64,000 nt of DNA from Methylobacterium sp. E-066 (GTDB taxonomy: Bacteria > Pseudomonadota > Alphaproteobacteria > Rhizobiales > Beijerinckiaceae), in NCBI RefSeq assembly GCF_022829635.1, contig NZ_JAKSYO010000118.1:22077-86076 (forward strand), written 5' to 3'. Numbering within the stretch: position 1 is the stretch's first letter; each line of letters starts with the position of its first letter. Shown here piece after piece: positions 1 through 7,484 of this stretch. A model generated the notes under the pieces. The model was not told the origin of the DNA. It searched no databases and saw nothing but the letters and a program-made list of their open reading frames with translations. The position numbers and the translations under genes were made by a program.

Positions 1-2
1 GT

Positions 3-221
3 GCGCTCGACCTCGGGATCGTCATGGTTGCTGGTCATGACTGGGGATCGAACGCCGCCGTTCCGGCAGTGCCAGCGTCAGTGGAACCACTGGTTTCTGG
101 GGACCAAGCGCTGCCAGAAATCCGTGCAGGCCGACCTCAAGGGGTTCGGCCGCATCATGTGGGAGACTTGGAGCTCGGCTGGCTGGTACGACGCGCGACT
201 TTCGACGCCGTCTTCGCCTGA
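3..221 (+). pseudogene. Decayed alpha/beta-hydrolase fragment
   Basis: Remnant of an epoxide-hydrolase/haloalkane-dehalogenase-like alpha/beta hydrolase. Frame 3 from base 3 reads a nucleophile-elbow region (VMVAGHDWGSNAA). Homology then jumps to frame 1 at about base 61 (RQWNHWFLGTKRCQKSVQAD, then GFGRIMWETWSSAGWYD) and returns to frame 3 at about 193 (ATFDAVFA, stop 219-221). In intact relatives roughly 40-50 residues separate the GHDWGS elbow from the cap-domain QW-HWFL segment, so an internal deletion as well as two frameshifts is inferred. The 5' part lies outside the window. It abuts a tRNA gene. Confidence 0.7.
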
Positions 222-340
222 TAGAGGGCACAGATTCGAGCGCCGCTCGCGCGGGCGGTAGCCGTCACCAAGCGGTTGCGCTGTGATCCACAGCGTTACC
301 CGAGGTGCATCCGGCAGATTATGGAATGATATCTGCGTGT

Positions 341-417
341 TGGCGCGCCCGAAAGGATTCGAACCTCTGACCCCCAGATTCGTAGTCTGGTGCTCTATCC
401 AGCTGAGCTACGGGCGC
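341..417 (-). tRNA. tRNA-Arg (anticodon ACG)
   Basis: Reading the minus strand, the acceptor stem GCGCCCG (417-411) pairs with CGGGCGC (351-345), followed by discriminator G and an encoded CCA (343-341). The anticodon loop carries CTACGAA, giving ACG, which decodes CGU/CGC/CGA after A-to-I editing. The T loop GGTTCGAATCC and the D-arm AGCTCAGCTGGATAGAGC are canonical. Total length is 77 nt with CCA. A small inverted repeat (GCAGAT at 314-319, ATCTGC at 331-336) lies just downstream and could help termination. Confidence 0.97.
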
Positions 418-520
418 CTGACACGGCGGCGGGGGCTTGGCCCGCCGGTGTGAAGGGGCTTCTAGAGGCTCGGATCGGGCTTGGCAAGACTGATTGTGCC
501 ACGCTTGAAACGGCCCGGCG

Positions 521-1261
521 CTATGGGGTCCGGGCACTCGCGCGGACGCGCTCCTCGGCCGCTTGGATCGCCTCTGGGGTGCCGACATGCAGCCACTGGC
601 CGTCGAGGCGCATGCCCGAGAGCCGGCCGGTCGCGATCGCCCGGTCGAACAGGAGGTTAAGCGAGAAGGCGCCGTCCGGCGTGTCGGCGAAGAGGCTCGG
701 CGTCAGGATCGCCACGCCCGCGTAGATGAACGGAGCGATCTCGCGCTCGCCGCGGCGCTCCAGGCGGCCGTCCGCGTCCATGACAAAATCCCCTGCCCCA
801 TCGTAGCCGAGGCTCGTGGCGGTGGGGGCGACCAGCAGCAGGGCGTCCATGCGGTCCGGATCCCAGGCGGCGATCAGCCGGCGCAGGTTGGGGGCCGGGC
901 CCTCGAGCCAGAACGAATCCGAGTTCAGCACCACGAAGGGCGCGTCGCCGAGGAGCGGCAGCGCCTTGCGGATGCCGCCGCCGGTCTCCAGCAGCGCGGC
1001 GCGCTCGTCCGAGACCTGGATGGCGGGTCCCTCCGTCCGGCGGGCGAGATGCCCCTCGATCAGGTCGGGCAGGTAGTGGACGTTGACGATCGCGGTCTCG
1101 ATCCCGGCCTCCGCGGCCCGGTCGAGGGCGTGGTCGAGGAGCGCCTTGCCGGCCACCTCCACCAGGGGTTTCGGCACCGTGGCGGTCACCGGCCGCATGC
1201 GCTTGCCCAGGCCCGCGGCCAGCACGAACGCACGGGTGACGGCGGGGGCGGGCTCGCTCAT
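521..1261 (-). CDS. murU: MurU-like nucleotidyltransferase (MurNAc-1-P uridylyltransferase family)
   Basis: Nucleotide-sugar pyrophosphorylase of 246 aa. The N-terminal signature LAAGLGKRMRP and the following PKPLVEVAGK are the NTP- and sugar-phosphate-binding motifs of the NTP_transferase fold. Downstream are NSDSFW (metal-binding aspartate region) and the C-terminal GQWLHVGTPEAI. The gene lies 83 bp downstream of a TsaE-AmgK fusion on the same strand. In Pseudomonas putida AmgK and MurU act in sequence to salvage MurNAc to UDP-MurNAc, so the neighbour favours MurU over mannose-1-phosphate guanylyltransferase. An in-frame ATG at 1282 would add seven residues; 1261 fits the family N-terminus better. 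The exact substrate is inferred. Confidence 0.85.
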   Translation of the reverse strand: MSEPAPAVTRAFVLAAGLGKRMRPVTATVPKPLVEVAGKALLDHALDRAAEAGIETAIVNVHYLPDLIEGHLARRTEGPAIQVSDERAALLETGGGIRKALPLLGDAPFVVLNSDSFWLEGPAPNLRRLIAAWDPDRMDALLLVAPTATSLGYDGAGDFVMDADGRLERRGEREIAPFIYAGVAILTPSLFADTPDGAFSLNLLFDRAIATGRLSGMRLDGQWLHVGTPEAIQAAEERVRASARTP

Positions 1262-1292
1262 GCGGGAATCCGGATCAAGCATTGCAAGTCAT

Positions 1293-1340
1293 GGTTTCAA
1301 AAGGTCCGAGACCTTTGGCGGGCGCAGGGCGGAGCCCTGC
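1293..1340 (+). repeat. Double-hairpin intergenic repeat, copy 1 of 3
   Basis: Contains two adjacent dyads, AAAGGTC-CGA-GACCTTT and GCAGGGC-GGA-GCCCTGC, in the gap between tsaE-amgK and murU. Related copies lie at 46376-46446 and 55619-55688. The copy is on the opposite strand to the flanking genes, so as RNA it would read through the complement of these hairpins. Confidence 0.7.
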
Positions 1341-1344
1341 GGGC

Positions 1345-2922
1345 TCAGGCCTCCTCCTCGGGCGCGACGAGGCCCGGCAGGTGCGCCGCGTGCCAGGCCC
1401 GCAGCTCGGCGAGCGCCGGATGGGCGAGGTTGCGGGCGAGATAGCCCTCGATCCGCGGCAGGTGGGCGAGGTAGCCGGGCTTGCCGTCGCGCCGCTCGAG
1501 CCGGGCGAAGATGCCCAGGATCTTGGTGGCGCGCTGGGCGGCCAGCAGCGCGTAGGCGGTGGCGAAGGCGCCGACATCGAAGGCCGGGTCGCGGCTGCGG
1601 CGCTCCCGGGCGTAGAGCCCGAGCAGACGCAGCTCGAACTCGGCGCTGGTATCGACCCGGGCATCCTGCAGCAGCGAGGCGACGTCGTAGGCCGGATGGC
1701 CCATCACGGCGTCCTGGAAATCGATCAGCCCGACCCGCTCCAGCCCCTCCCGCTCGGGCAGCCAGATCAGGTTCGGCGAGTGGTAGTCGCGCAGGGTCCA
1801 GGTGGCGCGGTCGGGCACCGCGTTCTGCAGGGCGGCGCGCCACAGGGCCACGAACTCCGCCCGGTCCGCCTCGGACAGCGCGACGTTCCGGATCGCCGGG
1901 GCGTACCATTCGGGCATCAGCTCCGCCTCGAACAGCAAGGCCGCCTCGTCGTAGACGGGCAGGACGTGCTCGATGCCGTCGGCCACCGGCAGCACCGCGG
2001 GCAGCGGCGTCGCGTGGAGCTTGGCGAGCAGGCGCACCGCCTCGGTGTAGCGCTCGGGCCGCGGCGCGCCGCCCTCGACCACGGGCTCGCTGCCCAGATC
2101 CTCGAGGATCAGCAGGCCCTCGGGCAGGTCCTCGCCGTAGATCTTCGGCGCCGAGAAGCCGAGCGCCCGCAGGCCGCGGTCGAGGGCCACGAAGGCGTGG
2201 ACGCTCTCGGCCAGGTGCACGATCGCGCTGTAGGGCTTGCCGTCGCGGACCGGCGGGCCGTCGGGCCGGGGCGGGGCGATCATCAGCACGGCGCTGGTGC
2301 CGTCGGGCTTGGTCAGGCGCTCGTAGGCCCGGGACGAGGCGTCGCCCTGCATCAGGGTGCGCTCGGCGATGTCCCAGCCGCTGCGGTCGAGCAGGCGGCG
2401 CACCGCCCGGGCCCGGTCGAGCCGGGCGCGCATGCCGCCGGTGCCGTCGATCCGGGCGAGGCGCGCCTCGGCGCCGAACTCGGCCCGCAGGGACAGGTCG
2501 ATGGTGAGCACCGGGCCGTCGCGGGGCGGCATCCGGTCGGGCCACTCGACCAGGGTGATGGCGTCCTCGGCCATCTCGTCGAAGCCGAGTTCCACCAATT
2601 CGTCGGGGTCGCGCAGGCGGTAGAGGTCGGCGTGGACGATCGCCCGACCGTCGCGGGCCGTGTAGGGCTGGATCAGCGTGAAGGTCGGGCTCGGCACCTC
2701 CAGGCGCGGATCGCCGGCGAGTTCGCGGATCACCGCCCGCGCCAGGGTGGTCTTGCCGCCGCCGAGGCCGCCCGAGAGCGCCACGACGTCGCCAGGGCAA
2801 AGGAACTCGGACAGGAACAGGCCGAGATCCTCCGTGGCCGTCTCCTCCGGCAGCACGAATTCCCATGGGGCCGGCGGCGCGGATGCGCCCGCCCTCTGTT
2901 CGTCCTGATCGTCCCCGTCCAA
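1345..2922 (-). CDS. TsaE-AmgK fusion (t6A synthesis ATPase + aminoglycoside-phosphotransferase-fold sugar kinase)
   Basis: Two-domain protein of 525 aa. Residues about 20-150 are TsaE (YjeE), the ATPase of the tRNA t6A37 threonylcarbamoyl complex, with Walker A GGLGGGKTT, PSPTFTLIQ and HADLYRL. Residues about 155-500 are an APH-fold kinase with GDASSRAYERL, the catalytic loop LRDYHSPNLIW and the metal-binding IDFQDA, as in the MurNAc/GlcNAc anomeric kinase AmgK. The start chosen is TTG at 2922 because GGAGG lies six bases upstream; the frame stays open far upstream antisense to cynS but has no homology there. murU follows on the same strand, which supports a peptidoglycan-recycling role for the C-terminal half. 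The fusion is known in alphaproteobacteria. Confidence 0.88.
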   Translation of the reverse strand: MDGDDQDEQRAGASAPPAPWEFVLPEETATEDLGLFLSEFLCPGDVVALSGGLGGGKTTLARAVIRELAGDPRLEVPSPTFTLIQPYTARDGRAIVHADLYRLRDPDELVELGFDEMAEDAITLVEWPDRMPPRDGPVLTIDLSLRAEFGAEARLARIDGTGGMRARLDRARAVRRLLDRSGWDIAERTLMQGDASSRAYERLTKPDGTSAVLMIAPPRPDGPPVRDGKPYSAIVHLAESVHAFVALDRGLRALGFSAPKIYGEDLPEGLLILEDLGSEPVVEGGAPRPERYTEAVRLLAKLHATPLPAVLPVADGIEHVLPVYDEAALLFEAELMPEWYAPAIRNVALSEADRAEFVALWRAALQNAVPDRATWTLRDYHSPNLIWLPEREGLERVGLIDFQDAVMGHPAYDVASLLQDARVDTSAEFELRLLGLYARERRSRDPAFDVGAFATAYALLAAQRATKILGIFARLERRDGKPGYLAHLPRIEGYLARNLAHPALAELRAWHAAHLPGLVAPEEEA

Positions 2923-3289
2923 AGCCCGCCTCCGAGACCCGAGGGCGCATGGTCCGAAAACACGCCGCGGATGCAAGCGTTTCCGGCCGCGGCGGCGCGC
3001 TTCCCGCCGGTCCGGTGCATCGAAACCACGCTTCGCAATGTCTTCGCAGCGGAAACATCCGGTGCGTCGCGAATTGTGATCTCTGCGAAGAATTGGCTGG
3101 CGCAGCCCTTGCAACCGCGCGGTTTCCGCGCGTCTCAGCCGAGACCGCGGGCCGCGTTCCGTGCCCGGTGCCGACCGATGCCCCCCGTCGGTTCCGGTCC
3201 GGGTGCGCACCCCGCCCGGGGTGGGGTGAGGCCGCTCGCCCCCCGCGGCCTCACCCGAACCAGCCTGACGAACGAGCACGGAGCCCCGA
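2923..3289. other. Intergenic region between divergent tsaE-amgK and cynS
   Basis: 367 bp without a supported gene; it must hold both divergent promoters. A GC-rich dyad (CACCCCGCCCGGGGTGGGGTG) occurs around 3210-3230. I see no convincing -35/-10 pair and no recognisable CynR-type site. Confidence 0.5.
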
Positions 3290-3778
3290 ATGAAGCGCGC
3301 CGACCTGACCGAGAAGCTTCTCGACATCAAACGCGAGAAGGGCTGGAGCTGGGCCCACATCCACGAGGCGATCGGCGGCCTCTCGCCGTTCCTGATCACC
3401 GCCGCCTGCATGGGCCAGATGAAGCTGCCCAAGGCCCAGGCCAAGCGGGCCGCCGAGCTGTTCGGCCTGACGGTCGCCGAGGAGCGGATGCTCAACGAGG
3501 CGCCCTATCGCGGCTCGATCCCGGCGATGCCGCCCACCGACCCGCTGATCTACCGGTTCTACGAGCTGGTGATGGTCTACGGCACGACCTTCAAGGAGTT
3601 GATCCAGGAGGAGTTCGGCGACGGCATCATGTCGGCGATCGACTTCAACATGGAGATGGCCCGGGAGGCCAACAACAAGGGCGACCGGGTGAAGCTGACC
3701 ATGTCGGGCAAGTTCCTGCCGTACAAGTATTACGGCAACGACGACGACACGCCGGAATACGGTTTTAAAGAGGGATAG
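3290..3778 (+). CDS. cynS: Cyanate hydratase (cyanase)
   Basis: Cyanase of 162 aa, close to the family length (156 in E. coli). It converts cyanate plus bicarbonate to ammonia and CO2 via carbamate in a decameric cytosolic enzyme. The N-terminal half is a helix-turn-helix-like domain (residues 5-75). The catalytic triad is visible as Arg89, Glu92 and Ser115, with the same spacing as R96/E99/S122 of E. coli, within YRFYELVMVYG and GDGIMSAIDF. GGAG lies six bases before the ATG. The gene is alone: no cynT carbonic anhydrase, cynABD transporter or cynR regulator is next to it. Confidence 0.97.
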   Translation: MKRADLTEKLLDIKREKGWSWAHIHEAIGGLSPFLITAACMGQMKLPKAQAKRAAELFGLTVAEERMLNEAPYRGSIPAMPPTDPLIYRFYELVMVYGTTFKELIQEEFGDGIMSAIDFNMEMAREANNKGDRVKLTMSGKFLPYKYYGNDDDTPEYGFKEG

Positions 3779-3862
3779 GGGCGGCGCCCCGGCGTTTCCC
3801 CGTCATCGCGATCGCGGAGACGGGGAGGCTGCGGCCGACCCGACGGATATCCCGAACGCTCC

Positions 3863-3975
3863 CCTCATCCTGAGGCGACGAAGCGCAGCGGAGGCCTCGA
3901 AGGAGGCCTCCAGGGATCGCGCGGCCGGCTGGAGGGCTCCTTCGAGGCTCGCTCCGCTCACACTTCAGGATGAGG
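3863..3975. repeat. Palindromic intergenic repeat CCTCATCCTGAGG, copy 1 of 2
   Basis: About 113 bp bounded by CTCATCCTGAGG and TTCAGGATGAGG, with an inner dyad built from GCCTCGAAGGAGG...CCTTCGAGG around a short GGGATCGCGCGG core. It lies between the convergent cynS and RND genes, so it may act as a bidirectional terminator. The second copy is at 57836-57958. Confidence 0.8.
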
Positions 3976-3995
3976 TTGGGGGGAGGACATAGCCC

Positions 3996-6900
3996 TCACA
4001 CCGCCGCCGCCTCGCCCTCCGCCCCCAGATAATCCTGCACCGGCTGCGCGGGCCCGCTCCGCAGCAGCACGTAGAGGAACGGCACGAGCAGCAGGGTCGC
4101 CGGGGTGGCGAAGGCGATGCCGCCCATCACGGCGCGGGCGAGCGCGGCGTTCTGCTCGCCGCCCTCGCCGGTGCCCAGCGCCATCGGGATCAGCCCGAAG
4201 AACATCGCCGAGGCGGTCATCAGCACTGGCCGCAGGCGGGTCTCGCCGGCGGTGATCGCCGCCTCCAGGGCGCCGCAGCCGGTTTCCTCCCGGTGCTCCT
4301 TGGCGAAGGTCACGAGCAGGATCGAGTTCGCCGAGGCGATGCCCACCGACATGATCGCCCCGAAGATCGACGGGATCGAGAAGGCGGTCCCGGTGATGAA
4401 CAGCGCGAAGGTGATGCCGCAGAACGCCATCGGCAGGGCGGCGATCACCACGAACGGGTCGCCCCAGCTCTGGTAGTTCACCGCCATCAGCAGGTAGACG
4501 GCGATCAGCGCGATGCCGAGCCCGATCTCCAGGCGGAAGAAGGCCGAGCGCATGTTCTCGATCTGGCCGCGCACCGTGATCTTGTCGGGCGCCTCCAGGT
4601 TCTTCTGCTCGTCCTGCACGATCGCGTCGATGTCGCGGGCGACCGAGCCGAGGTCGCGGTCCTGGACCGAGGCGAAGATGTCGAAGGTCGGCTGGATGTT
4701 GACGTGGTTGATCACCGTCTGGGTCGGCACCCGGCGCAGCTCGGCGAGGCTCGACAGCAGGGTCAGCACGCCGGGGCCGGTGCCGGAGGTGGCGGCCGCG
4801 CGCACGAACATCGGCGTGTTGCGCAGGTCGGCGAGCGAGGCGTTGCGGTATTCCGGCGTCTGCACCCAGAGCTGGTAGGGGATGCCGGTCTTGGGGTCGG
4901 GCCAGAAGTTCGGCGTGACCTGGTAGCTGCCGGACAGCGAGATGTTCATGTTCTGCGCCACCTGCTGCTCGGTGAGCCCCTGCTCGGAGGCGAGCCGCCG
5001 GTCGACGTCGACGTAGAATTGCGGCTCGTTGACGATCTGCTGCAGGTGGACGTCGACTAGGCCCTTGGTGTGCTTGAGCCGCTGGACGATGCGCTGGGCG
5101 ACCTCCAGGTCCTTCTCCTTGTGCCGGCCGGAGACCTGCACGTCGATCGGCGTGATGACACCGAAATTCAGGATCTGGGTGATCATGTCGGCCGGCTGGA
5201 AATAGACGGTCAGATCGGGGAAGCGCTTCATCAGCACCTCCCGCAGGCGCTTCGTGTAGCCGGCGACCGAGCCGTGGCCCTCCTTGAGGCTGATCAGCAT
5301 CTGGCCGTCGTTGTAGGAGACGAACGAGCCGTCCGAGAAGGCGAAATTGTAGTTGGTCGAGGGCAGGCCGATATTGTCGAGGATCTGCTCGATCTCGGCC
5401 GGCGGGATCACCTCGCGGACCGTGTCCTCGACCGCGGCGAAGACCTGCTGGGTGGTCTCGATGCGCATGCCCGTGCGGGTGCGCAGGTGCATGGTCATCT
5501 GGCTCGACTCGATCTGCGGGAAGTAATCCTCGCCGACGAAGACGAACAGCAATCCGGTCATCCCGAGGACGAAGCCCACGACGCCCAGGGTGACGATCCG
5601 ATGGCCCAGCACCGCGTGGAGCAGGCCGATATAGCCCCGGTGGAACCGGGTGAAGCCGCGCTCGAACGCCCCGTGGGCGCGCCCGGCGAGGCGGAACAGC
5701 GGCGCGGAGACGAAGCCGAAGGCCCGGGCGATGCGGCCCCGGCGGGGCGGATCGCGCGCGTCCCGGTCTTTCGCGTGCTTCTGCCGGTATTCCGGCGCCA
5801 CGATCACGTCGATCATGAGCGGCACCAGGGTGCGCGACAGCAGGTAGGAGGTCAGCATCGCGAACACGACCGCGAGCGCCTGCGGGGTGAACAGGTATTT
5901 GGGCGTGTCGGTGAGCGCGAACACCGCCGTGAAGGCGGCGCAGATCGACAGGGTCGAGATCAAAGCCGGCTTGGCGATGCCGGCGGCGCCGTGGACCACG
6001 CTCTCGCGGAACTCCTCGCCCTCCTCGAACAGCCGGTAGGTGTTCTCGATCGCCACCGTGGCGTCGTCCACCAGGATGCCGACCGCGAGGGCGAGGCCGC
6101 CCAGCGTCATCACGTTGATGGTCTCGCCCAGCGCCGCCAGCACGGCGAGCGAGGTCATCACGCAGAGCGGGATCGAGATCAGCACGATCAGGGTCGAGCG
6201 CCACGAGCCCAGGAACAGCAGGATCGCCAGCCCCGTGAGCGCCGCCGCGATGGCGGCCTCGTGCAGCACGCCCTCGATGGCGTTCGAGACGAACACCGAC
6301 TGGTCGAACAGCGGCTTGATCGTCAGCCCCTCGGGGGCGGCGGCCCGGATCGTCGGCATCGCCGCCTTGACGTTGTTGACGACGTTCAGCGTCGAGGCGG
6401 TGCCGTTCTTGATCACCTGCATCAGCACGGCCTGGCCGCCATCGGCCCGGACCACGTTGATCTGCGGCGGCCCGCCGTCGCGGACATAGGCGACGTCGCG
6501 CATCAGCACCGGCTGGCCGGCCACCACCTTGATCGGCGCGAGGTTCAGGGTCTCGATCGAGGGCGGCGTGGCGTTGAGCTGGATCGGGTATTGCTGCTCG
6601 CCGATCTTGGCCAGCCCCGACGGCACCGTGAGGTTCTGGGCCGTCATGGCGTTGGTGACGTCCAGCGGCGTCAGCCCGAGCGCCTGGAGGGCGTTGAGGT
6701 CGAGATCGACCATGATCTGGCGCGGCGCGCCGCCGAACGGCGCCGGCAGGGTCGAGCCCGGCACCTGCGCCAGGGTCTGCCGGATGCGGTATTGGGCGTA
6801 GTCGTAGACCTGGTTGAGGCTGTCCTTGGCCGAGGTCAGGGCCAGCTGGATCACCGGGACCGAGGAGGCCGAGTAGCGCACGATGATCGGCGGCTGCGTG

Positions 6901-7268
6901 CCGGCCGGCATCGCCGCGCGGATCGAGTTGGTCGAGGACACCACCTGGGCGATGGCCAGATCGATGCTGACCGCGGGATCGAAGTAGATCCGCTGCACCG
7001 CCGTGCCCTGGAGCGTGGTCGACTCCATGCGGCGGATGTTGTTGACGTTGTTGGAGATGCCGTACTCGGCATAGGTCGTGATGCGCTGTTCCATCTCCGG
7101 CGTGGACAGGCCGGTATAGGTCCAGACCACGACCACCACCGGGATGTCGACGACCGGCAGCACGTCCTTGGGCGTGACGATGATCGCGCCGACGCCGCCG
7201 AGCATCATCAGCACGGCCAGCACGTAGGTCGTGATCCGGAACTTGAGTGCGTAGAGGACGAGGCCCAT
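3996..7268 (-). CDS. RND efflux pump inner-membrane transporter (AcrB/HAE1 family)
   Basis: Protein of 1090 aa with the usual RND plan: TM1 at residues about 10-30 (YVLAVLMMLGGVGAII), a first periplasmic pore/docking domain to about 330, a TM2-TM6 block, a second large periplasmic loop and a C-terminal TM7-12 block. The TM4 proton-relay pair is seen in GILVDDATVAIEN. It would drive proton-coupled export of hydrophobic compounds with a membrane fusion protein and an outer-membrane channel. Neither partner gene is adjacent, nor is a TetR regulator. Upstream is a 216-bp gap without a gene and then an SfnB-like gene on the same strand. Substrate unknown; metal (CusA-type) export is less likely by sequence. 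Confidence 0.92.
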   Translation of the reverse strand: MGLVLYALKFRITTYVLAVLMMLGGVGAIIVTPKDVLPVVDIPVVVVVWTYTGLSTPEMEQRITTYAEYGISNNVNNIRRMESTTLQGTAVQRIYFDPAVSIDLAIAQVVSSTNSIRAAMPAGTQPPIIVRYSASSVPVIQLALTSAKDSLNQVYDYAQYRIRQTLAQVPGSTLPAPFGGAPRQIMVDLDLNALQALGLTPLDVTNAMTAQNLTVPSGLAKIGEQQYPIQLNATPPSIETLNLAPIKVVAGQPVLMRDVAYVRDGGPPQINVVRADGGQAVLMQVIKNGTASTLNVVNNVKAAMPTIRAAAPEGLTIKPLFDQSVFVSNAIEGVLHEAAIAAALTGLAILLFLGSWRSTLIVLISIPLCVMTSLAVLAALGETINVMTLGGLALAVGILVDDATVAIENTYRLFEEGEEFRESVVHGAAGIAKPALISTLSICAAFTAVFALTDTPKYLFTPQALAVVFAMLTSYLLSRTLVPLMIDVIVAPEYRQKHAKDRDARDPPRRGRIARAFGFVSAPLFRLAGRAHGAFERGFTRFHRGYIGLLHAVLGHRIVTLGVVGFVLGMTGLLFVFVGEDYFPQIESSQMTMHLRTRTGMRIETTQQVFAAVEDTVREVIPPAEIEQILDNIGLPSTNYNFAFSDGSFVSYNDGQMLISLKEGHGSVAGYTKRLREVLMKRFPDLTVYFQPADMITQILNFGVITPIDVQVSGRHKEKDLEVAQRIVQRLKHTKGLVDVHLQQIVNEPQFYVDVDRRLASEQGLTEQQVAQNMNISLSGSYQVTPNFWPDPKTGIPYQLWVQTPEYRNASLADLRNTPMFVRAAATSGTGPGVLTLLSSLAELRRVPTQTVINHVNIQPTFDIFASVQDRDLGSVARDIDAIVQDEQKNLEAPDKITVRGQIENMRSAFFRLEIGLGIALIAVYLLMAVNYQSWGDPFVVIAALPMAFCGITFALFITGTAFSIPSIFGAIMSVGIASANSILLVTFAKEHREETGCGALEAAITAGETRLRPVLMTASAMFFGLIPMALGTGEGGEQNAALARAVMGGIAFATPATLLLVPFLYVLLRSGPAQPVQDYLGAEGEAAAV

Positions 7269-7484
7269 GCGGTCTCCGCCGGCCGGCGCAAGGCCAGCCT
7301 GTTCGCATCGCGTGCCGGCGTACCGGACGCCAAGCCTGTTTCGCTATCATGTCCAGCCAGGCAAGGGACGGGCCGCGACGCCGCAGGGGTTGGGACGCGC
7401 TACGGGCGAGACGGTTCGCGCATCGCCGCCGGATGAGCGGGGCGGCCGGAGATACGCGCAGCTTTCCGGGACGATCCCAGCCCC

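Noticed and set aside
1282..3768. An 828-codon plus-strand frame over tsaE-amgK
   Set aside because: Antisense shadow in high-GC DNA; the minus strand carries clear TsaE and APH motifs.
5070..7436. A 788-codon plus-strand frame
   Set aside because: His/Arg/Asp-rich antisense shadow of the RND gene without domains.
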